A stretch of 64,000 bases of DNA from Pueribacillus sp041725775 (GTDB lineage: Bacteria; Bacillota; Bacilli; Bacillales; UBA6769): contig NZ_JBEUEL010000009.1 of the NCBI RefSeq assembly GCF_041725775.1, positions 31,059-95,058 of the forward strand, in the 5' to 3' direction. Positions within the stretch are counted from its first letter, which is position 1. Each line of letters starts with the position of its first letter. The notes beneath the pieces are model-generated. The model saw nothing but the letters and a program-made list of their open reading frames with translations. It was not told where the DNA came from and did no database searches. Both the position numbers and the translations under genes were made by a program. Positions 33,305 to 43,119 of the stretch are shown one piece after another.

Positions 33305-35479
33305 TTATTGAATACCATATTTAGCTTTTGCTTCAAGACGGCGGCGGTGTAGGATTGGCTCTGTATATCCGCTTGGTTGCTCTTTTCCTTCGAATACGAG
33401 ATCTTTTGCGGCTTGGAATGCAACTGAGTCGTCGAAGTTAGGAGACATTGGACGATATAATGGATCGTCAGCGTTTTGTTTATCAACAACTTCAGCCATG
33501 CGCTTAAGCACATCTAATACTTGTTCTTCTGTGCAAACGCCGTGATAGAGCCAGTTTGCCATCAATTGGCTTGAAATCCGTAATGTAGCACGGTCTTCCA
33601 TTAAGCCGACATCATTAATGTCAGGTACTTTCGAACAGCCTACACCGAGTTCAACCCAACGAACTACATAGCCAAGAAGTGTTTGTGCACTGTTCTCAAG
33701 CTCTTCATTAATTTCTTCAGGTGACCAGTTTGGATTTTCTGCAACTGGTACTTCCAATATGTCATCACGATAATCTTTAAGATTTTTCGCGATTTCTTCT
33801 TGGACTTCTCTTACGTCAACTTGGTGGTAATGAAGTGCGTGCAATGTTGCAGCAGTTGGTGAAGGTACCCAAGCTGTATTCCCACCTGCTTTCAGATGAC
33901 CGATTTTTTGCTCAAGCATGTCAGCCATCTTATCAGGCATTGCCCACATTCCTTTACCGATTTGTGCGTGACCCTTTAAGCCTGTCTGAATCCCGACAGC
34001 CACGTTATTCTTCTCATAAGCATCTAGCCATGTCGATGACTTCATATCGCCTTTGCGAATCATCGGACCAGCTTCCATTGATGTATGAATTTCGTCACCA
34101 GTACGGTCTAAGAATCCAGTATTAATAAAGAAGATTCTTTCTTTTACTTCATTGATCGCATTTTTCAAGTTCAAGCTTGTGCGACGCTCTTCATCCATTA
34201 CACCCATTTTAAGAGTGTTGCGTTTTAACTCAAGCATATCTTCAACGCGACCGAATAGTTCATTTGCGAACGCAACTTCTTCAGAACCGTGCATTTTCGG
34301 CTTAACGATATAAACAGAGCCGTGCTCAGAGTTTTTGAACTTCGAATTGCCGACAAGCTCGTGCTTTGCCATTAAGCTTGTGAACACACCGTCCATAATT
34401 CCTTCAGGAACTTCTTGTCCATCTCCGTATAAGATCGCGTTGTTTGTCATTAAGTGACCTACGTTACGAATGAGCATGAGGACGCGACCTTTAAGTGAAA
34501 ATTCTTCACCGTTTGGAGCTTTGTACGTACGGTCATCGTTAATCGTACGAACAACTTTCTTTCCGTCTTTTACAAATGTTGACGAAAGATCGCCTTTGAT
34601 TAAACCTAACCAGTTACGATAAACTGTAACTTTATCATAAGCATCAACTGCTGTTACAGAGTCTTCACAGTCCATAATTGTTGATGTTGCCGATTCGATA
34701 TAAAGGTCTTTTACGCCTGCTTTATCATCTTTTCCGATAGAATGACTACGATCAATTTGAATTTCAACATGCAAGCCGTTGTTTTTCACTAAAATAGCTG
34801 TAGGCTCGTCTGCTTCACCTTGGTAACCAGCGAATTGAGCTTCATCTTTCAAGCCAACAGTTTCGCCATTTTCTAACGCTACTGCTAGTTTTCCATCAGC
34901 AACCGTATATTTTGTAGCATCTTTATGGGAGCCTGATGCAAGTGGAACGTGCTCATCGAGGAAGTTTTTCGCATAATCAATTACTTTGTTACCACGAACA
35001 GGATTGTAGGCGCCTTTTTTCTCAGCTCCGCCTTCTTCGCTAATTGCATCTGTTCCGTATAGGGCGTCATAGAGAGAACCCCAGCGAGCATTTGCAGCGT
35101 TCAAGGCATAGCGAGCGTTATCAATTGGAACGACAAGTTGTGGTCCTGCAAGTTCTTGAATTTCTTTGTCAAGACCTTCTGTCGTGATGTTGAAGTCTTC
35201 AACTTCAGGCTCAAGGTAACCAATTTCTTTTAAAAATGCCTTGTATTTTTCGAAATCGATTTGTTTATTTTCTTTATGCCATGCATCAATTTGTTTTTGG
35301 AGTTCCTCACGCTTCTCCAACAATGCTTTATTCTTCGGTGCTAGGTCTGCGATTAACTGATCGAGGTCAGCCCAAAACTTGTCCTGATCTAGACCTGTTT
35401 CCGGAAGTGCTTCAGAGTTAACAAAGTCGTAAAGAACTTTTGCTACTTGAAGATTACCAACTTTTACGTAATCAGCCAC
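33305..35479 (-). CDS. glcB: Malate synthase G
   Basis: A 724-residue monomeric malate synthase of the G type, which condenses glyoxylate with acetyl-CoA to malate. Recognisable segments are MDCEDSVTAVDAYDK, GRVLMLIRNVGHLMTNNAI and GCSKVPDINDVGLMEDRATLRISSQ. No isocitrate lyase gene is in the window. With the beta-oxidation clusters it would help replenish C4 acids during growth on lipids or acetate. ATG has a GGAGGAA site. A divergent LysR gene lies 232 bp away. Confidence 0.96.
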   Translation of the reverse strand: MADYVKVGNLQVAKVLYDFVNSEALPETGLDQDKFWADLDQLIADLAPKNKALLEKREELQKQIDAWHKENKQIDFEKYKAFLKEIGYLEPEVEDFNITTEGLDKEIQELAGPQLVVPIDNARYALNAANARWGSLYDALYGTDAISEEGGAEKKGAYNPVRGNKVIDYAKNFLDEHVPLASGSHKDATKYTVADGKLAVALENGETVGLKDEAQFAGYQGEADEPTAILVKNNGLHVEIQIDRSHSIGKDDKAGVKDLYIESATSTIMDCEDSVTAVDAYDKVTVYRNWLGLIKGDLSSTFVKDGKKVVRTINDDRTYKAPNGEEFSLKGRVLMLIRNVGHLMTNNAILYGDGQEVPEGIMDGVFTSLMAKHELVGNSKFKNSEHGSVYIVKPKMHGSEEVAFANELFGRVEDMLELKRNTLKMGVMDEERRTSLNLKNAINEVKERIFFINTGFLDRTGDEIHTSMEAGPMIRKGDMKSSTWLDAYEKNNVAVGIQTGLKGHAQIGKGMWAMPDKMADMLEQKIGHLKAGGNTAWVPSPTAATLHALHYHQVDVREVQEEIAKNLKDYRDDILEVPVAENPNWSPEEINEELENSAQTLLGYVVRWVELGVGCSKVPDINDVGLMEDRATLRISSQLMANWLYHGVCTEEQVLDVLKRMAEVVDKQNADDPLYRPMSPNFDDSVAFQAAKDLVFEGKEQPSGYTEPILHRRRLEAKAKYGIQ

Positions 35480-35711
35480 TCAAAATTCCTCCTTAGTAAT
35501 ATTGTTCTTTCTGTATCTATCCTATATTCTAATATAAGAAGACTATAAATAAAAATATTTGTTTTGCATGGGACTTATAACTTTAAGCTATAGCTCAAGT
35601 CGATATTTTTATTGTCTCTTAAGTCTCGTTGTAGAACGAAACTAAACAGTTTACCAATAGTGTTCAAAATCAACAATGTAAACAGTCTTTGTTTTTCGAA
35701 AGGGTGCTCAT

Positions 35712-36596
35712 ATGGATATTCGTCAACTCGAATACTTTATGGAAGTTGCGAAACAGTTAAATTTTACAAAAGCTGCTTCAACCTTGCACATCTCACAACC
35801 ATCTTTAAGCAAAACGATTAAAAATATGGAAGATACGCTCGGTGTGCCTCTCTTCTATCGTTCGGCAAAGCAACTGGAATTAACCGACGCAGGAAAGGCA
35901 CTTTTAACCAATGCTAAGACCGTCATCGATGCATTTAACAACTTAACTTCAGAACTGACGGATGTCGTCAATTTAAAAAAAGGGGAAGTCCGAATTGGCA
36001 TCCCTCCTATCATTGGTGCAGCATTTTTCTCAACGATTATAAGTCAGTATATTGAATCATATCCAGGTATTCAAGTGACATTAACTGAGGTCGGGTCAAA
36101 AAAAATTAAAGATGGCGTCGATGAAGGAACGCTCGATATTGGATTAATTTGCAATTTGCCTATTCAAAAAGGGAGCTTCGAGACGATAAAGTTATTAAAG
36201 GACCCTTTAATGCTTATCGTTCATCATGAACATCAGTTAGCTTCAAAGCCGTTCATCACATTTAAAGAAATCGAAAGTGAACCTTTTATTCAATATCGGC
36301 ATGATTTTTCATTACATGACAGCATTATGGAAGAATGTGCAAGACACGGCTTTTATCCACATATTGTATGTGAAAGTTCACAGAAAGATTTTATGATTGA
36401 AATGGTTGAAGCGAAATTAGGTGTCGCATTGCTTCCAAGCAAAATTTGCGCAAACATTATTAACGAAAACATTGTCTCCATCCCGATTGAAGATCACCCA
36501 GTCAACTTAGAACTGGGAATGATTTGGAAGAAAAATAAATATCTTCCATTTGCAGTTCGTGAATTTATCGAAATTTGTGAAAAACATCCGCTGTAA
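35712..36596 (+). CDS. LysR-family transcriptional regulator
   Basis: A 294-residue LysR regulator. The helix-turn-helix is in LNFTKAASTLHISQPSLSKTIKNME (residues about 16-40; key part ISQPSLSKTI). The C-terminal substrate domain starts near residue 92 (GEVRIGIPP). Divergent transcription from glcB suggests control of malate synthase, the usual LysR layout, though no T-N11-A box could be assigned with confidence in 35480-35711. Confidence 0.9.
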   Translation: MDIRQLEYFMEVAKQLNFTKAASTLHISQPSLSKTIKNMEDTLGVPLFYRSAKQLELTDAGKALLTNAKTVIDAFNNLTSELTDVVNLKKGEVRIGIPPIIGAAFFSTIISQYIESYPGIQVTLTEVGSKKIKDGVDEGTLDIGLICNLPIQKGSFETIKLLKDPLMLIVHHEHQLASKPFITFKEIESEPFIQYRHDFSLHDSIMEECARHGFYPHIVCESSQKDFMIEMVEAKLGVALLPSKICANIINENIVSIPIEDHPVNLELGMIWKKNKYLPFAVREFIEICEKHPL

Positions 36597-36711
36597 TCAC
36601 AAGCCGGATGTTCCATTACTCTTTTTATCATTCGTGTAGCTCTTCTATACTATGATAAGAGAATCACTTGCGGTGATGAATCGCAGCCGAAAAATTCGTA
36701 GTGTAAACACT

Positions 36712-36928
36712 TCTATGAAAACTATTCGAATATGGAAGATTTGACATTGAGCTTACACGAGCAAGAATTATTTCGTAAGGACGCAGCAGTTCTTGTTGAG
36801 CAAGACTTTTTAACCTGTCATGCTCGTCACTGAATGTAAGCCTCAGCAGGAATCTTCTCTCATATAAGGAGGGAACACTTTTCGTAAATTCATTAATACC
36901 AAAGATTTTCAGTTTTTATAAAAAATTT
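36712..36928 (+). repeat. Structured leader repeat, copy B (before the chemoreceptor gene)
   Basis: Homologous to copy A at 26655-26889 (opposite strand). The stems are kept despite base changes: ACATTgAG pairs with CTgAATGT, and ACGAGCA with TGCTCGT, the latter improved relative to copy A. It ends 15 bp before the ATG of the chemoreceptor gene, in the same direction. Confidence 0.75.
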
Positions 36929-36942
36929 CAGGGGGTGTAATT

Positions 36943-38427
36943 ATGCAACAAGAACCAATGACCATTGAAAATATCCGAAAAGAAGATTTGCTTCGCAAAA
37001 ACAATTTGACGATGATTTTACTCGTCGTATCTGGAATTATCGGTATTGCAGTTAACGTTTTTCTCATCGCCGAATATATTTCTTCACTTATAATAGCTAT
37101 TAGTGTCGTCGTTGGAATTTCGATTTCATTTTACTTGCAGAAAAACGATATAGCGGTACATATTGTTCCGTACATATTAAATGTCGCAACCTTCCTCTGT
37201 TTCTTTATTATTGTGATGTCAAATGCGTCTATCACGAGCGTCATGCTGCCATTTTTCATGTTGGCGATTGCATCGATTTCATCAAATCGAATTATTCTCG
37301 GAGTTTCTGCATTATTAACGGTAGTGATGCAATCATTCATAGTTTTTACTTTTGGTGACATGATCGGGCTTGAATCAAATAATATTGTTACCGTCTATTT
37401 ATTAAGTATCCTTGTCATTATCGTTCTTTTTGCTCAACAACGCGTTTCTTCTGCTATGCAAGAACAGACTGAAGAAAGCCAAATCCAAATCGCCAAGCAA
37501 TTTGACCAAAATAAAAAACAACAAGAGATGCTCAATACGAACACGCAAATTGTAAGCGAATACACTGGTCGACTTGCGAAACAAAGTGAAGAAAACTTGC
37601 ATTCGTTAAGTGAAATGGACATCGCATTCCAAGAAGTATCCACGTCAATGCAAACATCAACAGAACGAATTACTGATATTAAAGAAACGATTGTAACGAC
37701 ATCACAAGCCATCCAAGAAATGTCAGAACTTTTAAATGATTTGAAAAACCAAGCCGAAGCGACAAGCGATTCATCTGAAAATGGTAGGACGAATGTCGAG
37801 CAACTCATTCGCCAAATGAAATACTTTAAAGAAATGATCGAAATGTCAGCAAACGAAATGACCGTGCTTGCGAATAAAATTAAAGAAACGACATCGTTTG
37901 CATACAACATTGAAGAAATCGCTTCGCAAACGAACTTGCTTGCATTGAACGCTTCAATTGAAGCAGCACGAGCCGGTGAACACGGAAAAGGATTTGCCGT
38001 CGTCGCAGATGAAGTGAAAAACTTATCAGAATTAACATCAAAAACCGCTGCACAAATCTCGAAAAATTTAATTGAAGTTAACGAAAGCACTGAATTCAAC
38101 CATAAGCAAATGAGTGAAAATGCGAGCGTCATGCTAAAAAACATGGAAAAAACGGAAGAAACGAAACATGCATTTATGACGATTGATGAAGCGATCGAAA
38201 TGCTACAAAAGCAAGTCGAACGGCTCACTGTTCAATCTGGAGAAGTCGAATCATCTAATGAATTTATTGAAAAATCAATTAACGACTTCGCTGCAGCGAT
38301 TGAAGAAACGACAGCGACAATGGAAGAATTAACGGCAACTGTCAATGAAAACACGAACAACAACCGACAAGCTGTAGAAATGGTCAACCGGATTGATGGT
38401 GTCATCCAATCGATGGTGGAAAATTAA
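36943..38427 (+). CDS. Methyl-accepting chemotaxis protein with six-helix membrane domain
   Basis: 494 residues. Residues about 22-170 hold six closely spaced hydrophobic helices with very short loops and no large extracellular domain, so it may sense membrane state or a hydrophobic ligand. The cytoplasmic part is a long coiled coil with the hairpin tip QTNLLALNASIEAARAGEHG. ATG follows CAGGGGGTG. The 5' leader carries the structured repeat (copy B). Confidence 0.9.
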   Translation: MQQEPMTIENIRKEDLLRKNNLTMILLVVSGIIGIAVNVFLIAEYISSLIIAISVVVGISISFYLQKNDIAVHIVPYILNVATFLCFFIIVMSNASITSVMLPFFMLAIASISSNRIILGVSALLTVVMQSFIVFTFGDMIGLESNNIVTVYLLSILVIIVLFAQQRVSSAMQEQTEESQIQIAKQFDQNKKQQEMLNTNTQIVSEYTGRLAKQSEENLHSLSEMDIAFQEVSTSMQTSTERITDIKETIVTTSQAIQEMSELLNDLKNQAEATSDSSENGRTNVEQLIRQMKYFKEMIEMSANEMTVLANKIKETTSFAYNIEEIASQTNLLALNASIEAARAGEHGKGFAVVADEVKNLSELTSKTAAQISKNLIEVNESTEFNHKQMSENASVMLKNMEKTEETKHAFMTIDEAIEMLQKQVERLTVQSGEVESSNEFIEKSINDFAAAIEETTATMEELTATVNENTNNNRQAVEMVNRIDGVIQSMVEN

Positions 38428-38458
38428 TTGCTGAAAAAAACGAAACCGGGTCACTACC

Positions 38459-39721
38459 TTAATAATTAAGCTGGCTCGGTTTTGGATTATCGTTCGTTTT
38501 TTTCACGAGCGTCATCGCTACAAGCAATAACATGATGACGACTATTAAAATGCCAGATAAGAAAATCCAGCCCGCCGAAAAGCTTCCAGTTTTGTCAACG
38601 ATCAAACCGAAAAGCGGTGGTCCAAGAATGACACCCCATGAACCGATCATAATGCTAAATCCACTTGCAGCACCAGATTGCTCTCGTGGCACGAGCTCCG
38701 TAGCTGCATTCATCCATACACCATTAAACCCTGCTATACAAAACCCGAAAATGAACGTAATGACAGCCATAACCCCAAACGAAGTTCCTGTCGGTAGTTG
38801 TGAAATAACGATTGAAATGAACCCTGCAAAAATCGAAATAAGCATAAGGATAATTAAGCGCCTGCCGTTAAAAATACGATCACTAATCACACCCCAACCG
38901 ACGCGACCGAACGAACCGCCAATTTCTGAAATGACTAGCAAAACACCGGCTAGCACTAGCGAGATTGCCAGCTTTTCATATGCAAACAAAACTAAATACG
39001 TATTTAACATCATTTGACTGCCTTGTAGCCCAACCGCTGCCAAACTGACGAGCAAAAGCGGCTTATGTCGTAACATGACTTTCATTGATGCAAAAAAACC
39101 GCCTCGATTCGTTTTTCGTATTTCGTTTTCACGCGGCGGATCGTAGTAAAATAAATACGTCAAATACCCAACGACGATTAATAGTAATCCGGCACCGAGT
39201 AGAACAGGTCGCCACCCGAAAGCGTTTGCCAATGGAAGAAGCACGAGAGCGGCGAGTGCCGACCCAAGCGTAACCCCCATTTGCTTAATCCCCATCGCCG
39301 TTCCGCGCGTTCTTGCTGTAAACCAATACATAATTCCGCGGTTAGAGACAGGATGCATCGCACCGTACCCAAGACCGCCTACCGTAATCATAATCAAAAC
39401 GAGAATAAAAAAAGACGTCAACGTCATAAACATAAAGCTAGCTCCGAGACAAACCGCTAGAGCTAGCAAAAGTCGTTTTGAGCCAAGTTGATCTGTTACA
39501 TACCCGACGGGAATGGCGGCGATCGACTGACCGAGGAAAAGAGCCGCGGGCAACATTCCGATTTGCGCCTTCGTCAACGACAAATCATGTCCAATTAACA
39601 CACCTAAAGGTGCTAGACTTCGCCCGACAAACGCTACGAGCACTTGTGTTGCAAATAGCCATGCAAGCATTTTCCATGGTGTCATAGAGCTATATGTATT
39701 TTGGGTAACTGTTGCTTTCAT
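38459..39721 (-). CDS. MFS transporter
   Basis: A 420-residue 12-helix major facilitator. The motif GYVTDQLGSKR in loop 2-3 and GRVGWGVISDRIFNGRR in loop 8-9 are the classic MFS signatures. Helix-rich character and SNRGIMYWFTARTRGTAMGI resemble carboxylate or nitrate/nitrite-type carriers. ATG at 39721 is preferred over an upstream TTG. Substrate unknown; uptake of an organic acid would suit the neighbourhood. Confidence 0.86.
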   Translation of the reverse strand: MKATVTQNTYSSMTPWKMLAWLFATQVLVAFVGRSLAPLGVLIGHDLSLTKAQIGMLPAALFLGQSIAAIPVGYVTDQLGSKRLLLALAVCLGASFMFMTLTSFFILVLIMITVGGLGYGAMHPVSNRGIMYWFTARTRGTAMGIKQMGVTLGSALAALVLLPLANAFGWRPVLLGAGLLLIVVGYLTYLFYYDPPRENEIRKTNRGGFFASMKVMLRHKPLLLVSLAAVGLQGSQMMLNTYLVLFAYEKLAISLVLAGVLLVISEIGGSFGRVGWGVISDRIFNGRRLIILMLISIFAGFISIVISQLPTGTSFGVMAVITFIFGFCIAGFNGVWMNAATELVPREQSGAASGFSIMIGSWGVILGPPLFGLIVDKTGSFSAGWIFLSGILIVVIMLLLVAMTLVKKTNDNPKPSQLNY

Positions 39722-39870
39722 ACGGCTCAACTCTTTTTCGCTATTCCGGAGCTGTTAGACAACCGAAGTTTTAACTCTGATTACTTTGATACTATCATGT
39801 TCCATGTGCATTTGGAATAGGTACCTTTCATTATATAAGAGGTGCTACAGACCCTAAGACTTTGATAAGA

Positions 39871-39897
39871 AAAAAAGATCGGGCACACACCCCGATC
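39871..39897 (-). terminator. Rho-independent terminator of the DsrE gene
   Basis: GATCGGG (39877-39883) pairs with CCCGATC (39891-39897), followed on the minus strand by TTTTTT. Confidence 0.9.
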
Positions 39898-39903
39898 AAT
39901 CTT

Positions 39904-40275
39904 TTAATTCAATTGCAATGTTTTGTTCGAATTCATGATCGCATCAACGACATCATCTGCTGTGATCACTTCTGCCCCATCGATAATATCTTCTTTTGCG
40001 ACCCCGTTATGTTCCATGCATGATGAACAAACTTTCAGCTTTCCGCCTTGCTCTAAATACACTGGCAAAATATCTTTGATTGCTTTAAATGGCGGTCCGA
40101 TATCAATTTTATCGGCATAGCCTTCTGCCGCTAAATGAACCGCATCAGATAGAAGCAATATCTCGACACGATGTCCTTTCTCTAACGCTTTCGCTCCCAT
40201 CGTAAACGCAATCGTCACATTGTTTTCATCCCGTTCATGCGCTGTCAACGTAATTAATAAATCTGCATAACTCAT
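39904..40275 (-). CDS. DsrE/DsrF-like protein
   Basis: A 123-residue soluble protein of the DsrE fold. The MGAKALEKGHRVEILLLSDAVHLA segment and the cysteine pair in KVCSSCMEH near residue 86 match DsrE-like sulfur-transfer proteins, where the cysteine carries persulfide sulfur. It is monocistronic with a dyad at 40306-40319 in its promoter region, which may answer a sulfur or metal signal. Confidence 0.82.
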   Translation of the reverse strand: MSYADLLITLTAHERDENNVTIAFTMGAKALEKGHRVEILLLSDAVHLAAEGYADKIDIGPPFKAIKDILPVYLEQGGKLKVCSSCMEHNGVAKEDIIDGAEVITADDVVDAIMNSNKTLQLN

Positions 40276-40305
40276 ACCTTAAATCAGCCTCCTATGTTGT
40301 AATAC

Positions 40306-40319
40306 CTATACACGTATAG
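40306..40319. promoter_or_regulatory. Dyad CTATACACGTATAG before the DsrE gene
   Basis: Six-base arms CTATAC and GTATAG with a 2-bp centre, 31 bp before the ATG. Size and position fit a small repressor site of the ArsR or CsoR/CstR kind; the regulator is not in the window. Confidence 0.45.
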
Positions 40320-40387
40320 TATACTCCTATCCTATTCTATATATCAACATATCCAGATATAGGTCTGAAAAGACACGAAAAGAAATA

Positions 40388-40425
40388 AAAAATGCAAGGA
40401 CTGATGAACAGTCCTTGCATTTTTT
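40388..40425. terminator. Bidirectional terminator after the hsdS gene
   Basis: AATGCAAGGACTG pairs perfectly with CAGTCCTTGCATT around ATGAA, with A-run and T-run on the two sides. Confidence 0.93.
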
Positions 40426-40429
40426 AGAC

Positions 40430-41056
40430 TTATACGAACATTTGCTGTAAAAAGCCCTTTTTCTGTTCTTCTAGAGCTTCAAGCTTTTCTTTTTCCTTTT
40501 CAATTTTGCGATCGATGGCAGAAAGGTAGTCAGCGATTTTTTGTTGTTCTTTTAAAGATGGTGTATAAAATTTAAATGATGAATATTCTTTAGCGTTAAT
40601 TCCAGGTTGACCAGAACGCATTGACATTACACTGACCCAATTTTTATATTTACGTGTTAAAGTTTGATAAAAAACAAAACGATGGTCATATCCTTTCTTT
40701 ATAAGAGCACGAATTAAAAAGCCAGCATAATACATTTTGCCATCTTCTTTTCTATACATATAACTTTTTCCTGTACTTGCTCCTGTTCTTGCAAAAAGAA
40801 TATCTCCTTCTCTAACTCTATAGTCTTCTGAAATAGAACCTGCAGGAGATACTTTATTAGAATCAATATATCTATGACTCTGTTCATCTATATCTGTAAT
40901 ACGAATATATTTGTTTTCTCCATCATAATCGATAGCGGCTACATTTAATCCATAGGTAAGGGGTTTACTTAATTCTCCTAACGTAGTTTCTTCCCACTCC
41001 GGAAACTCCCCACCATTCTCATCCTTAAACCTCAACTTCGGAGTCTTTTCACTCAT
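40430..41056 (-). CDS. hsdS: Type I restriction specificity subunit HsdS, half-size
   Basis: 208 residues, about half of a normal HsdS. One target-recognition domain is present (FPEWEETTLGEL start, MRSGQPGINAKEY), followed by the helical spacer QQKIADYLSAIDRKIEKEKEKLEALEEQKKGFLQQMFV. Both the usual N-terminus (MSEKTPKLRF) and C-terminus are intact, so an internal deletion between repeated spacers removed the second domain. With hsdM and hsdR broken it is unlikely to act in modification. Confidence 0.85.
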   Translation of the reverse strand: MSEKTPKLRFKDENGGEFPEWEETTLGELSKPLTYGLNVAAIDYDGENKYIRITDIDEQSHRYIDSNKVSPAGSISEDYRVREGDILFARTGASTGKSYMYRKEDGKMYYAGFLIRALIKKGYDHRFVFYQTLTRKYKNWVSVMSMRSGQPGINAKEYSSFKFYTPSLKEQQKIADYLSAIDRKIEKEKEKLEALEEQKKGFLQQMFV

Positions 41057-41276
41057 ATCCCCAACTCCTCGAAATACTTCTCTAATTCGCGATCAATTTC
41101 TTCCATCTCGTCGTCGATTTCTTTTAATTTCATTTGAACGGCTTCGAGGTCGACGGGTTTCTTCTTCTTCAAATGTGTCGACGTAGCGTGGAATGTTTAA
41201 GTTGTAGTCGTTTTCTGCAATTTCTTCTAACGTTGCAGCGTATGAATATTTGTCAATCGTTTCTCTATTTATATAC
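41053..41276 (-). pseudogene. hsdM: C-terminal remnant of hsdM, frameshifted
   Basis: Only about the last 75 codons of the methyltransferase remain. They begin YINRETIDKYSYAATLEEI, the conserved HsdM C-terminus, fused directly to the broken hsdR. After DTFEEEE an extra A shifts the frame; in the next frame the tail continues VDLEAVQMKLKEIDDEMEE to ELGI and stops in an ATGA overlap with hsdS. The catalytic NPPF region is gone. Confidence 0.85.
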
Positions 41277-42734
41277 GTGCTCATCAAGGATGTTTTGAGT
41301 GATGAGCTTGAGACGGTCTTTATGCATCAACACTTCATCCGTCAGAATACCTTCCACCTTTGTATCGTCTTCTTCATCCACTTCAATATTGATCGTTTTA
41401 ATATATTCAACGGAGAACCCAAGCACGTTATTGTCATGTATCGCATCTTTAATTAAGTACGTGTGCAAACACTTTTCAAACAAGTCCGCTGTTGAGCGGC
41501 CGTCTTGGCTTTTATTTTCTTCAAAACGGGGTGTACCCGTAAAACCAAAATATTGTGCCTGCTGAAAATGTCGGGAAATATCGCGGTGCATGTCCCCGAA
41601 CTGACTGCGATGACATTCATCAATAATAAACACGACACGCTTATCCCGATACTGGTCCATCACCTTCGCATAACGAGGATTGTTGACGGCATTTGCCATC
41701 TTTTGGATCGTTGTTAAAATAAGCGGTTTTGATAAGTCTTTCATTTGTAAAACGAGCTTGTCAGTTTTATCTGTCGTGTCAACAGAACCGGGTTCAAATT
41801 TATTAAACTCAGAAATCGTTTGGCTATCGAGATCTTTTCGATCAACTAAGAAAAAAACTTTATGAATGCTTTCTTCATTCGCGAGAATTTGACTCACTTT
41901 AAACGAAGTGAGTGTCTTCCCACTTCCTGTCGTATGCCAAATGTAGCCGTTATTTCTCGTTTCAAGCGCACGCTTCACCAAGGCTTCTACGGCGTACACT
42001 TGATATGGGCGAAGCACCATTAAAATTTTGTCTGTTTCGTTTACGACCATATAACGAGCGATCATTTTCGCAATGTGGCATTTTTGTAGAAAGGTCGTTG
42101 TAAACTCATGCACATTCGTTATTCGGTTGTTCTGTTCATCCGACCAAAAGAATGTATAGTCGAATAATATGTCCGCGTCGGAATTCGCATAATATTTCGT
42201 GTCAACCCCGTTTGAAATAACGAACAATTGGAGAAAACGGTATAATCCAGGAAATGAATGCTTGCGATAACGCTCGATTTGGTTAAATGCTTCTTTGAAA
42301 TCAAGCCCGCGGCGCTTCAACTCGATTTGCACGACAGGTAGTCCATTCATAAGCAACGTCACATCATAACGGTTTACATATTTACTTTCAACCGTCGTTT
42401 GTGAAGTCACTTGGAAAATATTTTTACACCAATCTCGTGCATTAAACAACTCCAAATACATTTCCGAACCATCGTCACGCTGGAAGTGCTGCTTGTCCCG
42501 AAGAAGCTTCGCAGTTTCAAAAATACTTTTTCCCCCGATATGTGTCAGGAAACGACTGAATTCTTTATCGGTTAGCGAATTGCCTGCAAGCTTTTCTCGA
42601 TTAAAAGCATTCAACTGTTCGCGAAAATTTGCAATTAACGCATCATAATCAGGGATTTTCACTTCTTCATAGCCTTGCTTCACAAGTTGTTGGATTAATA
42701 GTTTCTCTAACTCCGCTTCTCGTTGATAACCCAT
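41265..42734 (-). pseudogene. hsdR: Truncated type I restriction subunit hsdR
   Basis: 489 residues of a protein that is normally about 1000. The N-terminal nuclease domain (IELKRRGLDFKEAF) and the first helicase motifs, Walker A HTTGSGKTLTS and DECHRSQ, are intact, but the reading frame ends at ILDEHVYK, exactly where hsdM C-terminal sequence begins. A single deletion of about 3 kb joining hsdR to the end of hsdM explains this. No restriction activity is expected. Confidence 0.85.
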
Positions 42735-43119
42735 GCGTCTTGACCCCCGCTTGCTTGTAGCTTCCGTACATAATAACTACTATTATAGTACATCTTTCGT
42801 TCGAAGTAGGGAAATGTTCTAAAAGATTTTGAGAAAAATCAACTCTAGCATGACTGAAGTAGTTTTCTGCTTATTCTTGTTAAGAATTGCGTTTATAAAG
42901 TAAAAACATGAGCAATGGGCGATGGGAATTGATGAGGAACAAGACTTTACGGTTGATGTCTCTAGCCATAAAAACACATTTGAAGAAATCGTGTTTCTCG
43001 GAAAAGTCATACTTTCAAACAATCTCGACTTCAATGCTTGACCTATCGTTTCACAATCACTCCATTATTTGTACGTATAGCTTTTTATTACATTTTCGAT
43101 TCAGCGTTTATTCCTCTCC
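42735..43119. other. Intergenic stretch without a recognised gene
   Basis: A plus-strand frame near 42917-43042 (GIDEEQDFTVDVSSHKNTF) looks coding-like but has no start signal and no known family. It may be a gene remnant. Nothing else is supported. Confidence 0.4.

Noticed and set aside
42917..43042. Coding-like plus-strand run between hsdR and the PCYCGC lipoprotein
   Set aside because: No ribosome-binding site or start in frame and no recognised family.
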